From WHTK01 sp965197795 (GTDB lineage: Bacteria > Chloroflexota > Dehalococcoidia > DSTF01 > WHTK01): a DNA stretch of 64,000 nucleotides. Under the pieces are notes generated by a model. That model had not been told where the DNA came from, made no database searches, and was given only the letters and a program-made list of their open reading frames with translations. Of this stretch, positions 7,421 to 18,001 are shown piece by piece; position 1 is the stretch's first letter; each line of letters opens with the position of its first letter. Both the position numbers and the translations under genes were made by a program. The DNA is taken from positions 2,480,001-2,544,000 of the forward strand of contig OZ240228.1 in the NCBI GenBank assembly GCA_965197795.1. Direction: 5' to 3'.

Positions 7421-7966
7421 ATGAGCACAGAAGCGGTCGAACTTCGAACCGAGCGTCTCCTGCTGCGTCCTTTCCGACCAGCGGACGTCGACGACGTACT
7501 CGCCTACGCTGTCGACGAGGAGTTCGGACGCTACCTGATCAACATCCTCACGCTTCCTTATACACGCAGCGATGCCGAGCAGTTCCTGGCAGGCACCGCA
7601 CCATCGCCAACCGATAGAAACGCCGACTTCGCTGTCGTTTTCGCGGAGCACGTCATTGGCGGCGTCGACCTGACTATCGATCCCGATCAGCGTATCGCCG
7701 AGCTCGGCTATGCCATCGCTCGTGAGCATTGGGGCAAGGGCTTCGCGCCGGAAGCAGCGCGGGCGTTAATCGATTGGGGCTTCCAAACCTACGATATCGT
7801 CAAGGTGTTCGCGTCCGCCGATGCCGAAAACACGCCCTCGAACCGGGTTATGGAGAAGCTCGGCATGCAGCGGGAAGCCTATCTTCGCCAGCACCGGCAT
7901 TTTCGCGGGCGCCAGGTTGACGAGGTACTCTACGGACTCCTTCGTACTGAATGGCTTTCGCGGTAG
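7421..7966 (+). CDS. GNAT N-acetyltransferase (RimJ/RimL type)
   Basis: A 181-residue acetyltransferase that uses acetyl-CoA. It opens with the typical LRTERLLLRPFRPADVDDV and has the acetyl-CoA loop REHWGKGFAPEA near residue 105 and the NTPSNRVMEKLGM segment near 140. RimJ/RimL relatives acetylate ribosomal protein N-termini or small amines; the substrate here is unknown. A TAGAAT box at 7405-7410 sits ten bases before the ATG with no Shine-Dalgarno, suggesting a nearly leaderless message. It converges with the DinB-like gene. Confidence 0.88.
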   Translation: MSTEAVELRTERLLLRPFRPADVDDVLAYAVDEEFGRYLINILTLPYTRSDAEQFLAGTAPSPTDRNADFAVVFAEHVIGGVDLTIDPDQRIAELGYAIAREHWGKGFAPEAARALIDWGFQTYDIVKVFASADAENTPSNRVMEKLGMQREAYLRQHRHFRGRQVDEVLYGLLRTEWLSR

Positions 7967-7980
7967 CAGTTTGCTGTCTG

Positions 7981-8514
7981 CTAGGACCCCCACAACCTGG
8001 CGAGCGCCGGGTAGCGTTCCATGTGCAGGTGGTCCATCAGCGCCAAGTTCCAGCCCGTGTGCAGGATCTCGTGGTCGTTCAGGCTGTAGAGCAAACGGAT
8101 CGCCGCTAGCGGCTCGTCCTGCCAGCCGACTTTGACGCTGCGCGACTCGATGTCCGGCAACGCCAGCAGGTCGACCAACTCCTGCTCCGAGCGCTGCATC
8201 TCCGACAGCAGGCGCTGCTTGCCCCAGCGCGACAGTGCCGGCGGCATCAGCAGCTGCTGCCGTTCCTCGCCCCACTGCAAGACGCCCGATTTCACCGAGT
8301 GCACGTAGTTACGCACCACGAAGAGCTGATGCAGCAGGCTCTCGCGCGGCGAATCGGAACGCCGTGTCTTCGTGTCGACCATGCGGTAGTCCAGCTTCTC
8401 AGCCGGCACGCGGCGGTAGAACTCACGGTTGACCTCACGGTTCATCATGAAGCGCCACAGGAAGCTGCGCGCCTCGGCGCTCGTTATCCGTGAAGTGTCA
8501 AGCGCAGCCGGCAT
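7981..8514 (-). CDS. DinB-like four-helix protein
   Basis: A 177-residue protein resembling the DinB/YfiT four-helix superfamily, whose members bind a metal through three histidines and often act as thiol-dependent transferases. Candidate ligands are HQLFVVRNYVH near residue 63, and HEILHTGWNLALMDHL near 153. I chose ATG 8514; an open extension to 8616 overlaps pyrK and lacks family similarity. It follows pyrK by 55 bases and may be the last gene of the pyr transcript. Role unknown. Confidence 0.65.
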   Translation of the reverse strand: MPAALDTSRITSAEARSFLWRFMMNREVNREFYRRVPAEKLDYRMVDTKTRRSDSPRESLLHQLFVVRNYVHSVKSGVLQWGEERQQLLMPPALSRWGKQRLLSEMQRSEQELVDLLALPDIESRSVKVGWQDEPLAAIRLLYSLNDHEILHTGWNLALMDHLHMERYPALARLWGS

Positions 8515-8569
8515 ACGCGAATTCTCAAACCCTATGCCGCGGGTTTCAACTCGCGGTGCGCGCCGACCG

Positions 8570-9430
8570 TTACCAGATGTCGCGCAGCTCGAAGCGCGGG
8601 CCGTCTTTGCAGACAAGGCGCGCCACGCCGCGACGGTCGAAGACGGCGCAGCCGTAGCAGATCCCCGTGCCGCAGCCCATCTGCGCCTCGAGCAGCACCT
8701 GCACCGGCTTGCGGCGACGCATCCGCCCCGACCCCTCGTGCGTCCGCAGCACGTCGGCGATTGCGGCGAACATCGCGTTCGGGCCGCACAGATAGGTCTG
8801 GTCGGCCCAATCGAAGTAATCCACGAACACGTCGGTCACCAGGCCGTGGCGCCCCTGCGAGCCGTCCTGCGTCGTCACCACGACCTCCGCCTCGCTCGGG
8901 ATCAGGCCCGCCGGAAACACGCCCGCGGCGTCGCGCGCGCCGTCCAGCAGCACGACGCTGTGCCCCTTGGCCACCGCCTCGTCCACCAGCCACAGCAGCG
9001 GCGCGATGCCGATACCGCCGCCCACCAGCAGCAAGTTCTGGCCCCGGCCGCCGCGCGGCAGCGAGTAGCCCTTGCCCAGCGGGCCCCAGGCGTAGACCAC
9101 GTCGCCGGCGTTGCGTTGCGCCAGCCACGCAGTGCCGCGGCCGACCACGTCGTAGAGAATGGCGAACTCGGGGCCGTCCTCGCCACCTGTCCCGAGCTCC
9201 GTCGAAGGGCGCACGCGGTGGTAGCTCATGGCGCGCGGCAGCAGCGGGTCGTCCGACAGGTCCGCCGCGCTCGGCGACTCCGAGGCGCCCGCCATCAGGT
9301 CGGCGCAGCGCAGCATGAGGAACTGCCCCGGCGTCGCGCCACGCAGCAGCTCCGGCGCGCTGAACCACGTGATGTACGTGTTGCCGTACAACCGCGTGTT
9401 CTCAACGACGCGGATGAACCCGACTCTCAT
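8570..9430 (-). CDS. pyrK: Dihydroorotate dehydrogenase electron-transfer subunit
   Basis: Carries electrons from the PyrD flavin to NAD+ in class 1B dihydroorotate dehydrogenase. The 286-residue protein has an N-terminal FAD-binding barrel, an NAD-binding region with LLLVGGGIGIAPLL near 148, and a C-terminal [2Fe-2S] site with cysteines in MGCGTGICYGC and LVCKDGP. The start codon overlaps the stop of the preceding interrupted gene as ATGA. A stretch of the genome-wide palindromic repeat lies in frame at 9186-9210 and is translated as RPSTELGTGG, a surface-loop insertion between the two domains' conserved parts. Confidence 0.95.
   Translation of the reverse strand: MRVGFIRVVENTRLYGNTYITWFSAPELLRGATPGQFLMLRCADLMAGASESPSAADLSDDPLLPRAMSYHRVRPSTELGTGGEDGPEFAILYDVVGRGTAWLAQRNAGDVVYAWGPLGKGYSLPRGGRGQNLLLVGGGIGIAPLLWLVDEAVAKGHSVVLLDGARDAAGVFPAGLIPSEAEVVVTTQDGSQGRHGLVTDVFVDYFDWADQTYLCGPNAMFAAIADVLRTHEGSGRMRRRKPVQVLLEAQMGCGTGICYGCAVFDRRGVARLVCKDGPRFELRDIW
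9186..9210. repeat. Palindromic repeat copy inside pyrK
   Basis: Plus-strand text CTGTCCCGAGCTCCGTCGAAGG is a diverged single unit of the CCTGAGC..GTCGAAGG family found in pyrB, pyrC and uvrC. It keeps the pyrK frame open. Confidence 0.6.
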
Positions 9431-10092
9431 GAACCAAGACCGGTGGCGAGTTCGAGGCGACTGTCCCGGCAGTCCTTTAAGTATTTCCACAAGGCCACCG
9501 TCTGGAGGAAGTCGACGTACATCTTCATTCCCAAAGCCACCTCCAACTCGGAGGTATCTTGACTCTGACGTGTACCCATCTCTATTAGGCGCAAGAAATG
9601 CTTGAGATCCCGCGCCGAATTGTCGATAGCAGAAACCATCTCCTGTAACACCACGTCGGCATCAAGCGTAGGTCCCGCAACGACAGCTGCAAACGTGATC
9701 TCCTTCAGGTTGTAGACCATGCGTTCCGCTGACGATGCGAATCCGAATGTCGCGGAAACCTTTCTAATCTCTCCAATTGACCCTCCATCGGTCTTCTAGA
9801 GGTGTTCAAAGACGCGATCAATAAGAGCCTCTTTTGACTGCCCTGCAGGCTGCTCCGAAGATATCAGGCCTACGAGAACTCCCCATTCAAGAGCAACGGG
9901 ATACAGGCAAGACTCCACCGCCGTTGCAAATCTCTTTCTTAGCGGGGCCAAGCGCTTCTGTTCGCGGTATTCGAGCAGTCGATTTACTCCAAAGAGAGTT
10001 ACAAGCGTGCCAAAGATGAATCCAACTAGCTCGGCAAGAAGGTTTGAGGCAATCCCGGCTGTCCAGTCATCTGCGAAAGATAGAGCCTGCAT
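9427..10092 (-). pseudogene. Unknown membrane-anchored protein interrupted by an amber codon
   Basis: A single frame runs from ATG 10092 to the stop at 9427-9429 and is broken only by one TAG at 9796-9798. The first part (98 codons) has a hydrophobic N-terminal segment (ASNLLAELVGFIFGTLVTLF, residues 15-34) and a helical basic region. The second part (123 codons) is soluble and helical. I recognise no family. The final TGA overlaps the pyrK ATG, so the full frame fits the operon. It is either a recent pseudogene or a read-through gene. Base use is more A/T-rich than in neighbouring pyr genes, suggesting acquisition. Confidence 0.65.
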
Positions 10093-10095
10093 TGG

Positions 10096-13377
<3,282 letters not shown>

Positions 13378-13493
13378 AGTGGCCCCTCTGTTCGCGGGCT
13401 GAGCCCAACCTCTCCCCGCGAATCGTCACATCGAATACGGCTCCGACTTAGACCCCCTTTCCGTGCACAGAGAGGGGGAAGCGGAAGCAGGGG

Positions 13494-13547
13494 GTGAGGT
13501 CGTTGCGGCCCGGAGCCGAGAATCAGGACCTTCTGGGGCTTATTCAT
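13494..13547 (-). pseudogene. Duplicate carB start fragment
   Basis: An ATG at 13547 opens MNKPQKVLILGSGP, nearly identical to the carB N-terminus (MTEKPSKVLILGSGP), then diverges after about 14 codons. Its ATG overlaps the vapC stop (ATGAATAA), so this was probably the older carB start. The 117 bases between it and the current TTG start are non-coding and G/C-rich. Confidence 0.7.
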
Positions 13548-14013
13548 CCTGCTGCCCCGGCTCCAGGTCTTGATCCTGATTTCGGACGCTGTAGTTTCGA
13601 GGACTGTGCAGGCGCAAGCCAGGAACGCGCGAAAAGTGATCGTCGATTGCGTAGACAGACAAGTCGTTCTCGAGAGCCACCGTTGCCACGAGCAGGTCCG
13701 CGAGCGGCGTGATCATGCCATGAGTCCTCAGATCAAAGGACACGTGAGCTGCCTTGCGCCAAACTTCGACGTCGCCGGAGAAGAAGTGCAACGCATCCAG
13801 GGTGTCGGACCACCGCCTGAAGTCGTCCTCCGTCTTCGCGCCTTGCAGCACCTCGGCGATTATGACCTCAGTCGTGGCAACTTCGTCCCGCTCGAGTAAC
13901 AAACGAAGCTCATCCGCGACGGCTGACTGAGGTCTGCGCGTTGATGCAATCCATACAGAGGTGTCCACAAGGACAGGCAGACCTTCGCCTGTCCCGCGAA
14001 GATACTCGATCAA
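13540..14013 (-). CDS. vapC: VapC-type PIN-domain toxin
   Basis: A 157-residue PIN-domain ribonuclease, the toxin of a type II toxin-antitoxin pair. The acidic metal site is visible as LVDTSVW (Asp 17), VIIAEVLQG (Glu near 53), MITPLADLLVATVAL (Asp near 105) and AIDDHF (Asp near 124). The start overlaps the antitoxin stop by four bases, the usual VapBC arrangement. It is longer than most VapC proteins because its last 15 residues run into the duplicated carB start region. The pair has been inserted between carA and carB. Confidence 0.9.
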   Translation of the reverse strand: MIEYLRGTGEGLPVLVDTSVWIASTRRPQSAVADELRLLLERDEVATTEVIIAEVLQGAKTEDDFRRWSDTLDALHFFSGDVEVWRKAAHVSFDLRTHGMITPLADLLVATVALENDLSVYAIDDHFSRVPGLRLHSPRNYSVRNQDQDLEPGQQDE

Positions 14014-14234
14014 TCAAGCTGCTCCCGCATTTCCTTGAGCTCCAACTCTTCCAGTTCTCGCCAGTTGTCGACAAGTCCCCCCTTGCCAATCATTTCGCGC
14101 AACTCACGCAGCTTCTCGCGCCGCACCAGTTCTCGCAGCGCCGCATTCACAGCCTTGCTCGGGCTGGTTTCACCGGTAATCCTCTCCGCTTCGGCGAGCA
14201 GTTTCTCGTCGATGTCAACTGTTGTTCGCATCAT
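14010..14234 (-). CDS. vapB: VapB-type antitoxin
   Basis: A 74-residue antitoxin: N-terminal DNA-binding strand-helix-helix (MRTTVDIDEKLLAEAERITG, positions 2-21), then a helical toxin-neutralising tail. The motif SPSKAVNAALRELVRREK is typical of the VapB DUF2191 class. It is translated just before vapC with a four-base overlap and would bind its own promoter to repress the pair. The AT-rich 46 bases between it and carA (TTGATGCAATATATCGCATC on the plus strand) contain inverted-repeat text suited to such an operator. Confidence 0.9.
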   Translation of the reverse strand: MMRTTVDIDEKLLAEAERITGETSPSKAVNAALRELVRREKLRELREMIGKGGLVDNWRELEELELKEMREQLD

Positions 14235-14280
14235 TTACCTCATCAATGTTGATGCAATATATCGCATCACACAATACATC

Positions 14281-15381
14281 TCAAGACATAATCTCCACGA
14301 AGCGCTCGAACAGGTACATGTTGTCCAGCGGCCCCGGCGACGCCTCCGAGTGATACTGGATCGTCAGCAGCGGGTATTCGCGGCCGCGCAGCCCCTCCAC
14401 CGTCCCATCGTTCAGATGCACGTGCGACGCCTCGACGCTGGACGGCAGGTCGTCGCCGTCGACCGCGTAGCCGTGGTTCTGCGCCGTGATGTGGACGCGG
14501 CCCGTCGCAACGTCCTTCACCGGATGGTTGGCGCCGCGGTGCCCGAACTTCAGCTTGTAGGTGCCGGCTCCCGCGGCCAGCCCGACCACCTGATGCCCCA
14601 GGCAGATGCCCATGATCGGCGCGCGCCCGAGGATCCCTTTCACCGTCTCGACCACGTAGTCCAGCTGCGCCGGGTCGCCGGGGCCCGGCGACAGCACGAT
14701 GCCGTCCGGGTGCAGCGCCAGGATGTCCTCCGCCGGCGACGTCGCGGGCATCGCCATGACGTCGCAGCCCAGGCGTCGCAGCGAGCGCATGATGTTGTAC
14801 TTGACGCCGAGGTCCAGCAGCACGATGCGGCGGCTTGGCGCGACGCCCTCATCCGGCGCGTACACCCCTTCCGGCGGCCAGGCGAACGGCCGCTCGGCGC
14901 TCACCGTCGGCACCAGGTCGACGCTGCCGTAGCGCGACGACTCGCGCAGCCGCGCCAAAGCGTCCTCGGGCGACCCGTCGACGACCAGCGCTCCCATCAT
15001 CACGCCCGCCATGCGGAGACGCCGCGTCAGCGCCCGCGTGTCGACGCCGCTGATGCCGGGCACGCCGCGCTCGAGCAGATAGTCGTGCAGCGTCGAGGTC
15101 ATCAGCTGGTTGCTCGGCGCCTCGCAGTGCTCTCGCACGACGAAGGCGTTGACCTGGATCCGCGCCGACTCGTCGTCGCGGTCGTTGACGCCGTAGTTGC
15201 CCTGGATCGGATACGTCATCACCAGCATCTGCCCGGCGTAGGACGGGTCGGTCAGCGCCTCCTGGTAGCCCGTCATCGACGTGTTGAACACCACCTCGCC
15301 GCTCGCATGCAGCGGCGCGCCGAACGACGTGCCCTCGAAGATCGCGCCGTCTTCCAGGACGAGAAAGGCCTTAGCGTCCAT
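14281..15381 (-). CDS. carA: Carbamoyl-phosphate synthase, small subunit
   Basis: The glutaminase subunit that feeds ammonia to CarB. The 366-residue protein has the N-terminal CarA domain (residues 1-140, FEGTSFGAPLHASGEVVFNTSMTGYQE) and a C-terminal class I amidotransferase domain with the nucleophile in MGICLGHQ near residue 257 and the His-Glu pair in QYHSEASPGP near 345. The start overlaps the preceding HhH-like gene by eleven bases, so it depends on coupled translation in the operon. Length and motifs are intact. Confidence 0.97.
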   Translation of the reverse strand: MDAKAFLVLEDGAIFEGTSFGAPLHASGEVVFNTSMTGYQEALTDPSYAGQMLVMTYPIQGNYGVNDRDDESARIQVNAFVVREHCEAPSNQLMTSTLHDYLLERGVPGISGVDTRALTRRLRMAGVMMGALVVDGSPEDALARLRESSRYGSVDLVPTVSAERPFAWPPEGVYAPDEGVAPSRRIVLLDLGVKYNIMRSLRRLGCDVMAMPATSPAEDILALHPDGIVLSPGPGDPAQLDYVVETVKGILGRAPIMGICLGHQVVGLAAGAGTYKLKFGHRGANHPVKDVATGRVHITAQNHGYAVDGDDLPSSVEASHVHLNDGTVEGLRGREYPLLTIQYHSEASPGPLDNMYLFERFVEIMS

Positions 15382-15994
15382 TCAACTTTCCCGTCATGTA
15401 AAGGCCAATCTCCAGGCAGCGAGCTGTTACTTCAAACTCCTTGGCTGCTAATCGAACGATGCAAACGTAGTTTTCGTAGTTGCCAGGCTTGAACTGCTGA
15501 TTGGGCTTGTCATCAGATGTAGCCGCGAAGTACTCGTCATCTGAAGCAACGTACAGTGAGTTCCAGGCTCTTGTGTCGATGATGGGGAAATCAGCACTCC
15601 ATGTGGCAAGGAGTGCTGAACCTGCGGCAACACCAATTTGGCTCAACCTTCGTGCGATCTCGAGGGCATTTTCTGGCGAAACGACTTCAATTCTTTGGAC
15701 TAATTCACACGTTGTGTCGCGCACAGAAGAGTCAGCATTCTCATCGACGAACTTCCCCACATGGAGCCTGCCAAGTTTCCATCGCACTAGTTCCGTCACC
15801 TCACTTAATGAGAGGTAGCCGTTATCTTGGAATGATTGGCGCAGAGCTTCGGGGGACTTGCCTGGAGCACTGCCAAAATGCGCATCGTACGCCTTGTGGA
15901 GAAGCTTGACTGATTCGCGGCCTCCCAGGTGCTTCATCACACTTTGTACGACCAGCTCGACGGCTTTCGGGCTTAGAGCCGTCCCATCAGCCAT
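15371..15994 (-). CDS. Unknown protein with HhH-glycosylase-like segment
   Basis: A 207-residue protein I do not firmly recognise. The segment IGVAAGSALLATWSADFPIIDTRAWNSL (around residues 116-143; a glycine-rich turn, then Asp in IIDTRAW) resembles the helix-hairpin-helix and catalytic Asp region of base-excision DNA glycosylase-like proteins. Its codon use is clearly more A/T-rich than that of the pyr genes, so it was probably acquired. It overlaps alkD upstream by eight bases and carA downstream by eleven, so it is translated within the pyr operon. A DNA-repair role next to alkD is an inference. Confidence 0.6.
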   Translation of the reverse strand: MADGTALSPKAVELVVQSVMKHLGGRESVKLLHKAYDAHFGSAPGKSPEALRQSFQDNGYLSLSEVTELVRWKLGRLHVGKFVDENADSSVRDTTCELVQRIEVVSPENALEIARRLSQIGVAAGSALLATWSADFPIIDTRAWNSLYVASDDEYFAATSDDKPNQQFKPGNYENYVCIVRLAAKEFEVTARCLEIGLYMTGKLNGR

Positions 15995-16610
15995 CGAGGT
16001 GGTCCTTCTTGGGCCGGTCTCGAGCCCAGACGACGGCGCGGCGCACCAAAGGATGCGGGTCCTTTTGCAGCCGTTCTGCCATCGCTGTCAGCTCGTCATC
16101 CAAAACGCCACCCTTCGTGAACGCCACGATCAGCGTCACCAGCCCCAGCCTGCGCTGCCACGGGTTCTCGCTCGACTCCAGCGCTTTCGTGCTGCCAAGT
16201 AGCGATCGGTCCAAGATCAGCAGCCGTCCGGTCACGTAAGCCAGCTGATCCACGAGCTCCCAGTTCTCGATGTCTTCCGACCAGCGCTCCAGACGCGCCC
16301 ATTCGACCGCCTCTCGCGTCGCCTTGCTGACGCGCACCAGGTCGATCGCCACGAGTCGTTCTTCGCGCCATCCCGTAGCCCAGAGCGCATCGCACAGCGC
16401 CAACGTCTCGCCGACTTCGACGCCCTTGTGCGCCTTGCGCCACTCCAACGCCGTCTTGCGGATGTCAGGCACGCGCGTCACGTGCGCCGGCTGCTGCGAC
16501 GGCACCGTGCGCCGCATGCCCGCTTCGTACGCCGGGTCACGCCGCGCCTCCAGCGCCGCGCTGATCGCCGCCACCTCCGCGTTGACGTCGAGTCGAGTCG
16601 CGCTCGTCAC
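15987..16610 (-). CDS. AlkD-like DNA alkylation repair protein
   Basis: A 207-residue helical-repeat protein of the AlkD family, which removes alkylated bases by wrapping DNA in HEAT-like helices. Seen here are VPDIRKTALEWRKAH near residue 47, WREERLVAIDLV near 80, ENWELVDQLAYVTGRLL near 114 with the functionally important Trp and Asp of the WxLVD motif, and NPWQRRLGLVTLI near 147. The GTG start overlaps the pyrC stop by four bases (GTGA). Its place between pyrC and the HhH-like gene makes a two-gene DNA-repair-like insert in the pyr operon. Confidence 0.82.
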   Translation of the reverse strand: MTSATRLDVNAEVAAISAALEARRDPAYEAGMRRTVPSQQPAHVTRVPDIRKTALEWRKAHKGVEVGETLALCDALWATGWREERLVAIDLVRVSKATREAVEWARLERWSEDIENWELVDQLAYVTGRLLILDRSLLGSTKALESSENPWQRRLGLVTLIVAFTKGGVLDDELTAMAERLQKDPHPLVRRAVVWARDRPKKDHLDG

Positions 16611-18001
16611 ACGCCGACTCCCTCCAGCGCGTGCACCACCTCGCCGGCGTAGACCGTCGCGACGATGGCGCCCGTCAGGGTACGGCCCGCCAGCGGCGTG
16701 TTCTTGCCCTTTGAGGCGAAATCGGCCGGCTCAACCGTCCACTCGCGCTTCGGGTCGAAGATCACGACGTCGCCCGGCGCACCCTCTGACAGCATGCCGA
16801 TGCCTGGTACGCTGCGCTCGAGGCCCAACGCCCGCGCCGGGCCGATCGTCAGCGCTTCGACCACGCGCTCCAGCGTCAGACCCGTTCGTCCTGAGACTGC
16901 CTGTTCTGAGCCTTGCCGCAGGGTCGAAGGAACCGAGCTCAGCGATAGCGCCAGCGCCGTCTCCAGCCCCACGATGCCGTTGGCCGCAAGGTCGAACTCG
17001 CAGAGCTTCTCCTGCACCGCGTGTGGCGCGTGGTCTGTGGCGATCGCGTCGATCGTGCCGTCTATCAGCCCCGCGATGCACGCCGCGACGTCTTCCTCAG
17101 CCCGCAGCGGCGGATACATCTTCGCGTTCGTGTCATAGGCCAGCGCCATGCCCGCGCCGTGTATCACGGCCTCGTGGGTCAGCGCCAGGTGGTGCGGCGT
17201 CACCTCCGCCGTGACGTGGACGCCCTCGGCCTTCGCCCGGCGCACCAGCTCGACCGCGCCCGCGGTGCTGAGGTGCGCGATGTGCACGTGCGCGGTCCCT
17301 CCTGAGCCCGTCGAAGGGCCGGCCTGCCGCGCCAGCGCGATGTCGCGCGCCACCATATTCTCCTCCGACGCCGACGGGATGCCCTTCAGCCCCAGTCGCG
17401 TCGAGACCCAGCCCTCGTGCATCACGCCGCCCGCCAGCTGCGGGTCCTCACAGTGATCGATCACCGCCAGGTTGAAGGCCGAGGCGTATTCCAGCGCGTG
17501 CCGCATGATCGAGGCGTCGGCCACCGGGCTGCCGTCGTCACTGAAGCCGATGCAACCGGCGTCCGCCAGCTCGCCCAGCTCCGCCAGTAGCTTGCCCTCG
17601 CGCCCCTTGGTCACCGCGCCGATCGGCAGCACCCGCACCAGGCCCTGCTCTGCGGCGCGCCGCATCACGTAGTCGACGGTGCCGCGGTTGTCCATCGCGG
17701 GCTCCGTGTTGGGCATGGCGCAGATCGTCGTGAAGCCGCCGCGCGCCGCCGCTCGAGTGCCCGTCTCGACCGTCTCTTTGTACTCGAGCCCCGGCTCGCG
17801 CAGGTGCGTGTGCAGGTCGACGAAGCCCGGCGCGACCACGAGACCCTTCGCTTCGATGATCTGTAGGGGCGCACGGCCGTGCGCCCCTACGTCGGCGTCC
17901 ACGGAGACGATGCGTCCATCCTCGATCAGCACGTCGCCCGTCATATCGACCCCGTTCGCCGGGTCGAGCACGCGTCCGCCCTTAATCAGTAAACGCGCCA
18001 T
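16607..18001 (-). CDS. pyrC: Dihydroorotase (class I)
   Basis: Cyclises carbamoyl aspartate to dihydroorotate. The 464-residue amidohydrolase has the metal motif DLHTHLREPG near residue 60, the carboxylated-lysine region, HCEDPQ near 182, AHLSTAGAVEL near 240 and IATDHAPH near 312. It is longer than the usual 420-430 residues because three repeats have entered in frame: a 28-bp palindrome at 17863-17890 (translated near VGAHGRAPLQ), a single unit at 17297-17318 (GPSTGSGG) and a double unit at 16887-16930 (PSTLRQGSEQA). The start codon overlaps the pyrB stop as TAATG. Confidence 0.95.
   Translation of the reverse strand: MARLLIKGGRVLDPANGVDMTGDVLIEDGRIVSVDADVGAHGRAPLQIIEAKGLVVAPGFVDLHTHLREPGLEYKETVETGTRAAARGGFTTICAMPNTEPAMDNRGTVDYVMRRAAEQGLVRVLPIGAVTKGREGKLLAELGELADAGCIGFSDDGSPVADASIMRHALEYASAFNLAVIDHCEDPQLAGGVMHEGWVSTRLGLKGIPSASEENMVARDIALARQAGPSTGSGGTAHVHIAHLSTAGAVELVRRAKAEGVHVTAEVTPHHLALTHEAVIHGAGMALAYDTNAKMYPPLRAEEDVAACIAGLIDGTIDAIATDHAPHAVQEKLCEFDLAANGIVGLETALALSLSSVPSTLRQGSEQAVSGRTGLTLERVVEALTIGPARALGLERSVPGIGMLSEGAPGDVVIFDPKREWTVEPADFASKGKNTPLAGRTLTGAIVATVYAGEVVHALEGVGV
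16887..16930. repeat. Palindromic repeat (double unit) inside pyrC
   Basis: GTCCTGAGACTGCCTG..TTGCCGCAGGGTCGAAGG is a diverged copy of the double repeat seen twice in pyrB. It adds about 14 codons near the C-terminal third of dihydroorotase without breaking the frame. Confidence 0.75.
17297..17318. repeat. Palindromic repeat (single unit) inside pyrC
   Basis: CCTCCTGAGCCCGTCGAAGG is a clean single unit of the family, read as GPSTGSGG in the protein, just before the AHVHIAHLST metal-binding segment. Confidence 0.75.
17863..17890. repeat. Perfect 28-bp palindrome inside pyrC
   Basis: GTAGGGGCGCACGG and its exact reverse complement meet without a spacer at 17876/17877. It encodes part of an extra loop between the first strands and the metal motif. 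Its sequence is unrelated to the CCTGAGC family, so a second repeat family has used the same gene. Confidence 0.85.
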
